Shown: positions 1 to 10,746, counted from the stretch's first letter. The stretch: DNA of 64,000 nucleotides from Talinum fruticosum (GCA_021018815.1 JAITYX010000025.1:4126501-4190500); one strand, 5' to 3'. Numbers and translations are program-made. The notes: generated from the letters alone by a model not told the origin.

Positions 1-7
1 CACTTAT

Positions 8-352
8 TTGATCAATAGATTTCCTACTCCACTTTTGAACAATCGGAGTCCTTATGAAGTTCTTCATGGCAAGGCTCCTACTTATAGTCATTTAAAGGCT
101 TTCGGTTACCTTAGTTACATAACCACTCCTAAGCAAGGCAGAGACAAATTTCAGCCAAGAGCCATACCTTGTGTTTTCATAGGATATCCCTATGGAAAGA
201 TGGCTTATAGGTTAATGAGTTTAGAAACACAAAAGTTCTATACTTCCAAGGATGTGGTTTTTTATGAACATATTTTTCCTTTTCGAAAAACACATCTTCT
301 ACTCCCTTACCTTTACCTATTCCGGACACACTTGATACTTTTCCATCCGTGA
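8..352 (+). pseudogene. Copia integrase C-terminal fragment
   Basis: The 114-residue frame matches the C-terminal part of copia integrases. The PYEVLHGKAP segment is the common 'TPYELWKGKKP' block, followed by HLKAFGYLSY, then a CVFIGYP segment (residues about 55-61), and then the VVFYEHIFPF block that closes this region in many plant copia polyproteins. The catalytic D-D-E core lies upstream, outside the window. The frame is lost after the EHIFPF block, and the proline-rich linker to the RT (about 350-630) has no open frame. The start methionine is internal to the polyprotein and is not a real start. Confidence 0.85.
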
Positions 353-619
353 CTCCACCTGATAATGCCCCAGATGTTTACCCTCTTCCTCTCCTACACC
401 ATTACAGCAGAGTCTTGCAGGCACTCCCGCACCTAATCCTTTGCCTAGAAGATCTCGGAGATTTCACAAACCTCTAGATTACTTACAAGATTATGTTTGT
501 TCCTAAAGTTGCAATTTCACTGCCTCCACAAATTTTTGCTTAGCTACTCTCACTAATCTGGCCCAACAACCAAAAAGGATTTCTTTTCGGGCTCTTGCTT
601 CCCGAGTCAACAAATTTTG

Positions 620-1700
620 GAAGGAGTCCAAGACATTGTTGAACCTTCTACTTGTGAGGAGGCTGCCTCACATTCAAGTTGGAAAGAGGCCATGAATAAG
701 GAGTTTCAACCCCTTTATGACAACCAGACTTGGGATATAGTTTCTTGACCCAAAGGGAAGAAACCAATAGCCTGAGGCTGCCTCACATTCAAGTTGGAAA
801 GATGCCATGAATAAGGAGTTTCAACCCCTTTATGACAACCGGACTTGGGATATAGTTTCTTGACCCAAAGGGAAGAAACCAATAGCCTACAAGTGGGTAT
901 ATAAAGTGAAGCTCAAAGAAGATGGTTACGTAGAGAGACTTAAAGCCAGATTGGTCATTAAAGGCTTCACACAACGAGAAGGGGTTGATTATACGTAAAC
1001 TTCTCCTGTGGTTAAAATGACGACTATACGAGTGTCTTATGACAGTAGCTGTTAAGTAAGGTTGACATTTACATCAATTAGATATCAATAATGCTTTCTT
1101 ACATGGAGACCTCCATGAAAACATATACATGAAACTGCGTCGGGGCCTTAGTTAATCCACACCCAACGTAGTTTGCAAGCTCAAGAAATCCCTCTATGGG
1201 TTGAAACAAGCGTTTAGGCAATGGTATGCCAAGCTCACCGAGGTGTTAATAGGGGGTATACAGATTCTTCCAATGATTACTTTCTTTTCTACAAGAAGAC
1301 AGCTCAATCCACGGTATTTCTTGTTATCTACGTTGATGACATTATTCTCACAGGAAATAATGAGTAAGAAATTTCATCTCTCAAATCCTATCTCGATAAC
1401 ACTTTAAAATGAAAGACCTTGGCCTTGTCCATTATTTCCTTGGTATTGAAGTCTTGAGGATTAATTAGGGTCTTTTACTCAATCAAAGAAAGTTTGTCCA
1501 AGAACTACTGCAGGAATTTGAGTGTCTTGATTACTCCCCATTTATGACTCCCTTGGATCTCAATCACAAGTTACATCCTCATCATGGTGACCTTCTAGAT
1601 GATCCCTCTCTCTACAAAAGGTTGGTTGGCAAGTTAAATTATAGCCTTTTCTATACATCTTAGTCAATACTTGCATACTTCAAAAAGGACATCAATATTG
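620..1700 (+). pseudogene. Copia reverse transcriptase remnant
   Basis: Conceptual translation over several frames gives the copia RT blocks in order: an AMNKEF...NQTWDIV segment near 690-745, KPIAYKWVYKVKLKEDG near 880-925, a KARLVIKGFTQREG segment near 945-985, then [11 protein letters not shown] near 1183-1212 and the catalytic YVDDIILTG motif near 1330-1356. The coding role would be cDNA synthesis. At least five stops or frameshifts separate these blocks, and an exact 115-bp tandem duplication interrupts the first. It cannot encode an active enzyme. Confidence 0.85.
659..888 (+). repeat. 115-bp direct tandem duplication in the RT
   Basis: Positions 659-773 and 774-888 are adjacent copies of the same 115 bp, differing at two positions that I can see. 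The unit covers the start of the RT domain. 115 is not a multiple of three, so the duplication itself shifts the frame. Confidence 0.95.
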
Positions 1701-2160
1701 GTGTTTTTCTCAATCCGAATATTGTCTTTGATTTGGCTACATATTGTGACTCGATTGGGTAGCTTGTCGTCATACAAGGAGGTCAATTAGTGGATTTGTG
1801 ATATTTCTTGGAGGTTCCTTGATTTCTTGGAAGTCAAAGAAGCAAGGGACTGTCTCGAGTTCTTCAGCTGAGGCTGAGTATCGAAGTCTCCGGCGTTTAG
1901 TGGCGGAATTAGCCTGGCTCATTCGATTGCTTCATGAATTATGAGTGCCATAAGTGGTGCCTATCCCTGTCAAATGTGACAACCTTGCAGCTATTCACAT
2001 CGCTAAAAACCCAGTATTTCATGAGCGAACAAAGCACATTGAACTTGGCTGTCACTTTGTCCGGGAGAAGTTGCTTGAAGGACTATCTCTATCACTCATG
2101 TTCCTACACGCCTTCGGTTGGCTGATGTGCTCACCAAACCCCTCACAGGGGTTCAACACC
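1700..2160 (+). pseudogene. Copia RNase H remnant
   Basis: Pieces in different frames give the RNase H domain that follows copia RT: RRSISGFVIFLGGSLISWKS near 1778-1836, then SSSSAEAEYRSL near 1855-1890, an ELAWLIRLLHEL helix near 1909-1942, a [20 protein letters not shown] stretch near 1975-2034, and [13 protein letters not shown]. It would degrade the RNA strand of the RNA:DNA hybrid. Several frameshifts make it non-functional. It ends just before the polypurine tract. Confidence 0.85.
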
Positions 2161-2209
2161 ATCACATTCTATCCAAATTGGGGTTCAGTCACCCACCAAT
2201 TTGAGGGGG

Positions 2210-2503
2210 TGTTAGGATTAATGAGGCTTGCAAAATAACCAATTTTGGTGAGAGAGCTTGTTAGGCACGTGCTCAAATATTGGACTTGGTTGGCAATTTT
2301 GTTTATGCTTCCTTGCCATAAAAATGTAATTCTTGGTACATATAGTTTTCACATTTCATATTAATGAGAAATAAGAAAACAGGTTGAAGTTGAGCTTTCT
2401 CTCTGCTGAAGCTCGTTTCACCTTTTTTCCCATTCTTCCCTTTCCTCTTCTCTCTCTCTTCAATTGGCTTTTGCTTTTCCCCAAAATTCTGCACAAATTA
2501 ACA
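2210..2503 (+). repeat. 3' LTR of the decayed copia element
   Basis: The segment begins TGTTAG directly after a polypurine run (about 2203-2209, GAGGGGG) and ends TTAACA, the expected TG...CA termini. At 294 bp it is a normal size for a small copia LTR. No second copy lies in the window because the element is truncated by the window edge. Confidence 0.8.
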
Positions 2504-3121
2504 TATTGTTTTACAATGAGATAATGTACGTGAAACGACTTTTACAAGGCATGCATTTCAATTATTTTATTTATTTACTGTCCCATTTAATTATGATAGC
2601 TAAATTTGGACAACACACATTGAGGACATTGATAACTGTCTTAAGCCCCAAAAAAAAAAAAAACCTGACATTTGACATTCTGATCCCTAAATATCCGCGC
2701 CTTACTCAAATTGGTGAAGAAGGATACTTTTGAAATATTACAAAACGCTGAAACATTATAAAATAATTTAATTAAAGTAGGTAAAATATGGCACTTCAAT
2801 CGATTATCAATATATCCCAAATTAAAGGTGGCTTGGATGGAACTTTCAATATTGCAAACGTGATTTATATCCACAACAAGAAGAATGAAAGAAAGAGAAT
2901 CAAGAGATCAAACAGTAGCCTAATATTAAGGGTCAAAACTTAAAATGAGCACGATCAGTCGTATCAGACACACTACAAAAATGAGTAGATAAATTATGAA
3001 GAAATTACAACAAAGAGAATACCAACATCACCTACCAACCCAAGAAAATCAAAGCATAAGATGAGATTACAGCTAAACAAATGAACTCATAAGCGAAAGC
3101 AGTAGGAGAAAATCTAGAGCT

Positions 3122-3164
<43 letters not shown>

Positions 3165-3308
3165 GGTAAACTAGGTCCGACGATGTCAATGGTATGAGAA
3201 GGAACAAGAATCGACCCAATTCCAAATTCCAGATTAGCATCGGAAGATTAACCATTCAACCCCTAGAAAAATCCAATATATCGGAAATGTCTCTGCTTTG
3301 ACTCGCTA
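2504..3308. other. Non-coding, leader-like DNA; no gene seen on this side
   Basis: No convincing coding frame. Read on the minus strand the right part (about 2870-3308) resembles a plant leader or first intron: CT-rich runs, TTTG-rich pyrimidine stretches and AG/GT-like junctions. It would be continuous with 9362-9860 before the copia insertion. A lone CACTACAAAAATGAG string sits near 2972. Confidence 0.4.
3123..3165 (+). repeat. GA microsatellite
   Basis: Nearly pure (GA)n with one AT interruption, read as (CT)n on the minus strand. Such tracts are common in plant 5' leaders. Confidence 0.95.
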
Positions 3309-3313
3309 ATGAG
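3309..3313. repeat. Target-site duplication, left copy (ATGAG)
   Basis: The five bases before the left LTR are identical to the five bases after the right LTR (9362-9366). This defines the insertion limits of the 3314-9361 copia element. Confidence 0.95.
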
Positions 3314-3991
3314 TGTTGGAATTAAAGACGAGTACCAATGGCTAGAGGAAATTAGTAGATTGCCGTGTCGTGGTATGACCACCGACCTGAAAGCAAAACG
3401 GCCCGACTACGGTGCAATCGTGACAGCCGGTTGCTCCCAAGGTTTCCACAGCAGCTTTACTTCCGTGCACTCGAAAGCAAAGTGAATGGAATATGCAGAA
3501 AACTATGCCCGAGAGAAGAGGGAACAGAAGAGAGGAGAGGAAGAGGATTCGAGTGTGTGCAAATGAGGAGAGGAGGCTCGGTATTTATAGTGAAAACATA
3601 TGACTGTTGGAGCAAAAGCAGTGGAGAAAATCAAGGAGGAAGTGGAGGATTTTTCTCCACTAATATCTCCACTACCGAGGATAATCTGCCATGAAAATCT
3701 CCGAATAACAATTACGCAAAGAATTGGTCAACGGAAGTCAAAGGAGATTTCTCCAAAAAGAATAAATGTTAGGCCCACAGCCCACAGCCCGCGCCGCGCC
3801 CAGCCCGGACCGGACCGGGCGGGCGGGCGCGCGCGCGCGTGTGGTTGCTCCAAACGCTCCTCACCCCCAAGCCATAATACTAATATTCAAATAGTGGCCA
3901 AGAGAGGGAGATATAAAAACCTAAGTGAAGCCTAGCAAAACTTCAATGTGGGACTTTTAGAAGAACAAGAAAAGCATGCCAATTTCCAACA
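3314..3991 (-). repeat. 3' LTR of the copia element
   Basis: Nearly identical to 8682-9361. It has a TATA-like motif (TATTTATA on +, near 3582-3589) and a very GC-rich CGGGCGGGCG/CGCG tract near 3805-3840 that differs slightly in length between the two LTRs. Confidence 0.95.
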
Positions 3992-3992
3992 A

Positions 3993-4008
3993 TCCCCCAC
4001 AAATGGCA
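3993..4008 (-). promoter_or_regulatory. Polypurine tract
   Basis: On the minus strand it reads CCATTTGTGGGGGAT immediately before the 3' LTR. This is the typical plus-strand primer position and composition for copia elements. Confidence 0.8.
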
Positions 4009-4559
4009 TGTAACGGAAAGGAAAGGAATTTTCTGGGCATAGGAAGGGTAAATACTTAAATGTCAATGTCTTTCGATTGAATTGACACATAGTGAAATGA
4101 GGCAACATCCAGTTGTAATCAAGTGAACTAGTCTTAAACTTGATACACCTTAGACGAGGCCCCCACAACACATATCAACCTTCAAGTTTGTGCATACTCC
4201 GCGATAGATAAATTTTGCGCTTTATAAAAGCCATGCGCATACCTCGGGTCTCATAAGTGCTCTAGAGAGACATACCAAGTTTCTCATAGAAGGTGGCCAA
4301 ACCTTCACACTTACGTAGGTAGTTCCATCAAGTCTATCTCAAGTATAGACCACCATATAATGGATATGGAACTATTAAGAGCATAATGTTGCTCAACCTC
4401 ACAGATAATTTGCGGTAAATCCATCAAGTGCTTCTCAATAGCACCACCTTAGTAGGCTATGGATTCATTAAGAGCATAAATAGCTCATCCTTTATAAACA
4501 CTACCAAGTATGTCATAGGGATAGGTGTGTAGTGTATTTATGAAGTCTTAGTATAGTTT

Positions 4560-5100
4560 CGTTTGACCACTAAAGGGTATCCACCATACTCGCTTCAATC
4601 CATGGGTTTGAGTCCCATCCCCTCGACGTTTCGAGTACCACTCGTCTCGTTAGTCCTTTAGTAAGTGGGTCCGAAATGTTTCTTTCGGATCTTACAAACT
4701 CAAGGGAAATAACACCATGTTTCAAGCAATTGTTTTACCGCACCATGTCTAATCCGGATATGTCTCTTCTTTCCGTTATAGACAACTGTTGTGTGCAACA
4801 CCGATTGCTGATCGCGAGTCACAATGCAGAGAAACCGGTGCATCTTTCCTTTCCCATACCGGCATGTCTCGCCAATAGGTTCTTTAACCATTCCGCTTCT
4901 TGACCTGCCAACTCAAGAGCAATAAATTCAGATTCCATGGTGGATCGAGCTATACAAGTCTGCTTTGCGGACTTCCACGAAATAGCTCCTCCACCTAAAA
5001 TAAACACATAACCACTAGTGGAGCTTACTTCATCGTTATCGGATACCCAATTTGCATCACAAAATCCTTCTAACACAACAGGAAATTTGTTAAAGTGCAA
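4560..5100 (-). pseudogene. Copia RNase H
   Basis: The frame 5100-4819 (93 residues) contains [20 protein letters not shown], then [23 protein letters not shown] and [10 protein letters not shown], the successive blocks of copia RNase H. A second frame (4891-4700) continues with YNGKKRHIRIRHGAVKQLL, and a third ends GMGLKPMD followed by a stop near 4590. At least two frameshifts split the domain. It is the last coding part before about 590 nt of non-coding sequence and the polypurine tract. Confidence 0.9.
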
Positions 5101-5149
5101 ACACCGATTAATGGTACCTTTTAAGTATTTTAGTAAGCGAAAGAGGGCA

Positions 5150-6159
5150 TCCCAGTGATCTTGACTAGGGTTATGAGTATATCGACTCGCCTACTAACCG
5201 CATAAGCAATGTCAGGACGAGTGTAGTTCATGAGATACATGACACTTCCTATAATTTTAGCATACTCAGATTGAGAAACACTAGGTCCTCTGTTCTTTTT
5301 AAGGTGTATGCTAGGGTCATAGGGAGTTCTAACAGTACTACCTCAAAGCAGTTGAACCTCCTTAAGATTTTTTCAATGTAATGAGACCGACAGAGAGAAA
5401 ACCCACTGTTGGTTTTTGTGACTTTGACCCCTAGGATCACGTCGCCTTCTCCTAAGTCCTTCATTTCGAAATGTGAGGATAACATTTTCTTTGTCTCATT
5501 AACAACATGCAAGTTAGTACCAAAAATTAGCATGTCATCCACATATAAGCATATGATCACACAATCTGAGTCAAAGGATTTTGAATAGACACAAGAGTCA
5601 GATGCATTTACTGTGAATCCATTTAGCTTTAAAGTGCTATCAAACTTTTCATACCACTGTTTGGGAGCTTGCTTAAGACCATAAAGGGATTTTCTCGCTT
5701 ACACACTTTATGCTCCCGACCAGGAATTTCACAGCCCTCAGGTTGAGACATGTAAATCTCTTCTTCTAAATCACCATTTAGAAAAGAAGTCTTTACATCC
5801 ATTTGATGTACGACTAGATTGTTGATAGCTGCTAAGGCAATTAAGGTTCCGATGGTGGCAATTTTGGTCAATGGGGAATAGGTATCAAAGAAATCAACAC
5901 CCTTCTTTTGATTAAACCCTCTAATTACCAATCTTGCTTTATACTTGTCTATAGAACCATCAGGCCTTAATTTCTTTTTGAAGATCCACTTACTACTGAT
6001 AGGCTTACAACCTTTGGGCAAGTCTACTAACTCCCAAGTTTTATTAGACTCTATAGAATCTAATTCACTTTTAATGGCTTCTTTCCGTAAACCGACATCT
6101 ATAGACCTCATAGCCTCTTGATAAGTTTTGGGATCTTCCTCAATAAGATAGATTGACAC
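5150..6159 (-). pseudogene. Copia reverse transcriptase
   Basis: The frame 6159-5629 (176 residues) holds the N-terminal half: a KSELDSIESNKTWELVDLP segment, KWIFKKKLRPDGS, KARLVIRGFNQKKGVDF, then HQMDVKTSFLNGDLEEEIYM. A frameshift follows the Leu-Tyr-Gly-Leu-Lys-Gln region. Frame 5560-5249 resumes with the catalytic YVDDMLIFG (residues about 6-14), GEGDVILGVKV and SHYIEKILRRF. All recognisable RT blocks are present, but in two or three frames, so no continuous enzyme can be made. Confidence 0.92.
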
Positions 6160-7440
6160 TAGTTCATCAGCTTATGGCATCAACATCCAAGTTCTCAACT
6201 AGAAAGGAAGTAATAAAATCAGGACCATAGTTGAGTTCAACTCTACGCCTTTTACTCCTTCTAGGCTCATCAATATTGATTGTTAGATGCTGAACTAGAA
6301 ACAGGCAATCTAACATTTTCATGCAAAGTATTGGTCACATTTTTCTTTAAAGGAAACACATGCTCAAAGAACACAAGCATCTCTAGATTCGGAAATGGTA
6401 AGATCGGGTAATGACATGAATCTATATGCAGCACTATTTTGAGCATAACCAATAAACACGTAATCAAAGGTCTTAGAACCAATATTGGGTCTTTTGAAGT
6501 CAGTAAAGGAACCTTAGCCAAGCATCCCCATACTTTAAGAGTACTCAAATTTGGAGCATACCCTTTCCACAGTTCATATGGGGTTTGGTCTAACTTTTTA
6601 TGAGGAACTCTGTTTAGAATATAACAAGCAGTTAGAAAAGCTTCCCCCACATGTTATCCGAAAGGCCCGAACTTAATAGCATAGCATTCATCATTTCCTT
6701 AAGAGTTCTGTTCTTCCTTTCAGCTATCCCATTCTGTTGGGGAGTATAGGGGCACTATCCTCATGGATTATTCCATTTGATGCACAAAAAGCAGCAAGGG
6801 CATTGGTTCCATATTCACCACCTCTATCAGATCTAAGCCTCTTGATCTTTCTATCTAGTTGGTTTTCTACTTCGCTTTATATCTCAAGAACAATTCTTCA
6901 GCCTCATCTTTAGATTTAAGGAGGTATACTCTAGTGAATCTAGAGTAGTCATCTACAAAGGTAATATAGTATCTTTTCCCACCTTTGCTAACCGTGTTCT
7001 TGAAGTCTCGCTAAGTCTCGAATGAATTAACTCTAGTAGTTCAGTTTGTCTGCTAGTTACGAGGCTTAAATGGTTTCTTAGCATATTTTGCTTCTACACA
7101 AACAGGACATTTCGATATGCTTTCAATATTAACGAAGGAATTAAATGCATATTACGAAGTCTTTTTAATGAAGCAAAATTAACATGTCCAAGTCTACCAT
7201 GCCATAAATCAACAGACTCAAGCAATATAAGCAGTAACTAGAAGCATTTCCATTAATTTCGGAGGCAACATTTAGAACAAATAAACCTCCTTTTGACCCC
7301 CATTCAGATATCCCTTTCCAACAAAGTCTCCATTCCGAGAGATGATAGCCACCCCTCCATCTAAAACAACTTTAATGCCAAGCAAGATTAAGAAGACCAC
7401 CGAAACTAAGTTTCTACGGAGGGAAGGGACATACAAGCAC
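6160..7440 (-). pseudogene. Copia integrase (pre-integrase zinc region, core, C-terminus)
   Basis: The C-terminal part is open at 6650-6270 (126 residues) with TACYILNRVPHKKLDQTPYE followed by LWKGYAP and LSTLKVWGCLAKVPL. Upstream (about 6650-7130, minus strand) broken frames translate to the core with a GGEYG-like segment near 6800-6835 and the block around SPQQNGIAERKN near 6720-6750. About 7130-7240 matches the GAG-pre-integrase region. Numerous single-base indels interrupt it. It would have joined cDNA to the target. Confidence 0.8.
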
Positions 7441-7441
7441 A

Positions 7442-7813
7442 TTAGTCAAACATAATTTTTTGCCGAAGTGAAATTGAGAAGAACTTTCCCTTTACCCAAC
7501 ACTGCAAGCAGCTTGTTGAATTTCCCATGTAGACATGTTCTCCGTCAGCAACATCTTCAAATTCGTGCATCGGTTCCTTGTTGGCGCAAAAGTGCCTTGA
7601 AGCTCCGTAATCCAGGATCCACTCGGCTGGTTCTCGCCACCAGTGTTCGCCTCCACAGTGGATCGCACGTATAATCTCGTCGTCTTCTCGCAAGGTTGAC
7701 TTGTGCAGTGCCTTGGCTCGTGGGTTTTGCAGCTCCTTGTGCACCAGATTTTTGATTTGGTCCTTTGCGGAGATTGCCCTGGTAGGCTTTGTGGCCTGGT
7801 TTTCCGCAGACAT
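7442..7813 (-). pseudogene. Copia protease region
   Basis: The frame has EWILDYGASRHFCANKE at about residues 65-81. Copia aspartic proteases carry D-S-G-A-S/T at this place. Here the Asp is kept but the next residue is Tyr. EFEDVADGEHVYMGNS matches the block that follows in the family. The N-terminal part of this frame overlaps the end of gag in another frame. Function is doubtful because of the changed active-site loop and the broken flanks. Confidence 0.8.
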
Positions 7814-8640
7814 AGCACGTTACCTTCGTTTTTGAATTTTGTTGCTTGACTTGTTCATCCGGTTCTCGCTGTTTGGGATTGTTCTGCTTTTGATTGAACT
7901 TCCCTTTGCCTTTGAACTCTGTCTTTATTTGTTTGCACGTAAGATTCAACCAAATTAGCTTTAGAAGAATTCAAAGAAAGAGAGTCCATCTTATCTTTCG
8001 GACGATTAGCCTCTTCCGTTCTCATGTGACTAATCAGCTCCTCGCAGGTGAGGTCCTTTTTCTTGTGCTTCAGCTGATTTCGTAGTCACTCCAGGAAGGT
8101 GGGAATTTTTCAATGAGCACATTGGCTTGAAGGATATCGCACATCTTCATGCCTTCGTTGACAACTTCAAGCACACAGGTTTTCGTAGACATGGACTTGC
8201 TCCATGATTGGCTTGTCATCCGTAATCTGGAATTTGAGCCATTCGCCAACCACGTACTTCTTTTGCCAAGCATCATCTCGCACCATATTTAACTTGCAGC
8301 TTTTCCCATATAACCTTAGCGATTTATAATCAATAAATAAATCAAATAATGGGTTAGTCATATGGTGCGACGAGATAGCCTCGGACAGCTTTGTTGTCTT
8401 TCTCCAATTTCTTCTTAGCAGAGCATCAGCAGTAGCAGAGGAGGTGCTCTTCTCTTTATCTTTGTCCGTTGCGGTAGAGGTTTCGGACTTGTCATCAGCA
8501 ATGTTTGTGGACGTAACGTAATCCACATCCAATTGTTCGAATAGGATCAACAGCTTCCGGGAGCAGCGCTTGTAGTTGTTTCCATCAAGGGGTTCAATTT
8601 TTGAAAGGTCAGGAAGAGCTTTGTGGAAGTTTACAGCCAT
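7557..8640 (-). pseudogene. Copia gag with zinc knuckle
   Basis: I place the gag start at 8640 (MAVNFHKALPDLSKIEPLDG), because the longer frame to 8706 runs into the LTR. The first frame (to 8167) carries the N-terminal capsid-like block with LDGNNYKRCSRKLLILFEQL. A frameshift leads to 8276-8070, with an FPPSWSDYE segment, and another to 7949-7557 with a basic linker (FKGKGKFNQKQ) and the knuckle CYVCGKPGHKAYQ. The last Cys of the C-C-H-C knuckle is missing, apparently by a frameshift at that point. Confidence 0.88.
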
Positions 8641-8681
8641 CGGTGAGTAGAAATGAATAGATATTCTTTTTGCTTTCAGAT
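8641..8681 (-). other. Very short leader between 5' LTR and gag, no primer site seen
   Basis: Only 41 nt separate the inner edge of the 5' LTR from the gag ATG. The sequence just inside the LTR (ATCTGAAAGC on the minus strand) does not match the initiator-tRNA-Met primer site common in plant copia elements (TGGTATCAGAGC). A deletion, or an unusual primer, would explain it. Confidence 0.55.
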
Positions 8682-9361
8682 TGTTGGAATTAAAGACGAG
8701 TACCAATGGCTAGAGGAAATTAGTAGATTGCCGTGTCGTGGTATGACCACCGACCTGAAAGCAAAACGGCCCGACTACGGTGCAATCGTGACAGCCGGTT
8801 GCTCCCCAAGGTTTCCACAGCAGCTTTACTTCCGTGCACTCGAAAGCAAAGTGAATGGAATATGCAGAAAACTATGCCCGGAGAAGAGGAAACGAAGAGA
8901 GGAGAGGAAGAGGATTCGAGTGTGTGCAAATGAGGAGAGGAGGCTCAGTATTTATAGTGAAAACATATGATCTGTTGGAGCAAAAGCAAGTGGAGAAAAT
9001 CAAGGAGGAAGTGGAGGATTTTTCTCCACTAATATCTCCACTACTGAGGATAATCTGCCATGAAAATCTCCGAATAACAATTACGCAAAGAATTGGTCAA
9101 CGGAAGTCAAAGGAGATTTCTCCAAAAAGAATAAATGTTAGGCCCACAGCCCACAGCCCGCGCCGCGCCCAGCCCGGACCGGACCGGGCGGGCGGGCGGC
9201 GCGCGCACGTGTGGTTGCTCCAAACGCTCCTCACCCCCAAGCCATAATACTAATATTCAAATAGTGGCCAAGAGAGGGAGATATAAAAACCCAAGTGAAG
9301 CCTAGCAAAACTTCAATGTGGGACTTTTAGAAGAACAAGAAAAGCATGCCAATTTCCAACA
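8682..9361 (-). repeat. 5' LTR of the copia element
   Basis: A 680-bp copy of 3314-3991 with TG...CA termini. The TATA-like box is at 8949-8956 (reads TATAAATA on the minus strand), about 410 nt into the LTR from its 5' end. Confidence 0.95.
8949..8956 (-). promoter_or_regulatory. LTR TATA box
   Basis: TATAAATA on the minus strand inside the 5' LTR. It is the likely core promoter of the element and is present in both LTRs. Confidence 0.6.
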
Positions 9362-9366
9362 ATGAG
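9362..9366. repeat. Target-site duplication, right copy (ATGAG)
   Basis: Identical to 3309-3313. Confidence 0.95.
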
Positions 9367-9860
9367 CAACAAGACAACAACGATTTTAGGGTTTGCGACG
9401 GTTCGACAAGATTAAAAATAGAAATTTGAAAATCAACAAAACAAATGAGCAATTAGATGCTAGGGTACCTGCAATCGGCGGCGCTTGTCGATTGAAAACA
9501 ATATATTGAGCGAAAATCCGTATGTGTTGCTAACAAGAAAGAAGAGTGAGAAAGGAGAGCGGCAAAATTGACAGTTTGATTGAGCAAAATCTGTAGCAGC
9601 AGAATTATGGCGGAGTGAGATAAGCTAATACGAGCTAAAATCACAACCTTCTACATCACAACCCTAAGTTACTTGGAATCGGATGAGCGAAAATCAGAAC
9701 TTTGGCAACAAGATTTGAAGGGGAAGGTCTCCATTGATGTTCAAGATAGGAAGGAGAGAGAGAGACAGAAAGATATGAGAGAGAGAGAGTGTTTAGACGG
9801 ACAAAAATCAGTAGCAGACGAGTACAAAGAGATTTTTTTTCCAGCCAAAATTAAATGATT
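9367..9860 (-). other. Leader-like sequence of a possible host gene, interrupted by the copia insertion
   Basis: On the minus strand this reads CT-rich sequence (about 9790-9740), a short possible uORF, a candidate donor GCAG|GTACCC near 9473, and then a T-rich intron-like stretch with 'AAACCCTAAAATCG'. This is a familiar look for plant 5' leaders with a leader intron. Before the insertion it would have continued into 3308-2870. No coding exon could be identified on either side, so this stays a suggestion. Confidence 0.35.
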
Positions 9861-10069
9861 GGTAAAAAACACAATCTAATACTATAAGTAAAATATTTTT
9901 TTAAATTATTACTTGCATCACATTGAAACACACCTAAATAACTTCTCTTAAATTACTTCCCTCTTTTTCTATTCTTTTAAAATTAAAACAAAATTATTTT
10001 TATTTTATCCAAAATATCCGAAATATAATTTTATGGAAAGATGATCTGTCTCTCTCTAGAGTGTGATGT

Positions 10070-10092
10070 CTATATATATATATATATATATA
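10070..10092. repeat. TA microsatellite
   Basis: Uninterrupted (TA)n of about 23 bp. Confidence 0.9.
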
Positions 10093-10746
10093 AGCATTTA
10101 TTTAGTATACTTTTACTAAATGTTATTATAAATATTTGTTTATAAAAAACTAACCATTAAAAATATTATATGGCTAGCAATAATTATGCAATTATCAAGT
10201 TTAAAATTATCATTAAAATAAAAGTAAACCTAACTTAAAAATTAGTACTTAATAAAAAAATTTTAAAAATTTCTTTCTTAACAAATATATAATATAGATA
10301 ATTTTTTCCTCTAATTAGCTCTTAAATTCCATATTCCTTCCAAATTAATTCTTTTACTTTAAATTAGTTTTCCCTTTAAATATATTAGTATAATGATATT
10401 CATCTCTTACTCTCCACATATTAATTACGCCATTGTTGGGATGGAATCTTTTTATGCATAAAAATTATTTATTTTAGCTCAAATTTCATATTATTTTAGT
10501 TAGAAGTTATGATATCTTTTAATAATACTTGAATTATGATATTTTTTTCATATTTCATATCATTATTATGACATGACAACAACCTCACAATACATTATTT
10601 AAGTGGGTATAAAACTTATCATAAATATGATTATGATGTTGTATATTGCCTCATCAATATATTTGAATATTTTAATTTTTATAAGTGAATATTTTAAATT
10701 ACATTTTTTTATTTCTATTTTTGTTGGTTTTTTGTGAGTATTTCCA

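Larger units (their letters stand above)
1..2503 (+). mobile_element. Decayed Ty1/copia element, 3' half
   Basis: This is the right-hand part of a copia retrotransposon; its 5' half lies outside the window. Reading left to right there is the integrase C-terminus, reverse transcriptase, RNase H, a polypurine tract and one LTR, which is the copia order. Every domain carries frameshifts and stops, so the copy is old and inactive. The 5' LTR and the target duplication cannot be seen. Confidence 0.9.
3314..9361 (-). mobile_element. Complete Ty1/copia retrotransposon, minus strand
   Basis: A 6,048-bp element bounded by LTRs of 678 and 680 bp, starting TGTTGG and ending CCAACA, and flanked by a perfect ATGAG duplication. 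Internal order on the minus strand is gag, protease, integrase, RT, RNase H, which is the copia order. I count about ten differences between the LTRs, many of them single-base indels, so the insertion is fairly recent. The polyprotein is nonetheless broken by several frameshifts, and the leader after the 5' LTR is only 41 nt with no recognisable primer site. It is probably not autonomous. Confidence 0.95.

Noticed and set aside
2972..2990. CACTACAAAAATGAG string resembling a CACTA terminal repeat
   Set aside because: No sub-terminal repeats, no partner end and no transposase nearby in the right orientation; it could be chance.
9673..9858. 61-residue plus-strand frame rich in Arg/Glu
   Set aside because: It is a reading of the GA-rich (CT-rich on minus) leader-like tract, with no domain.
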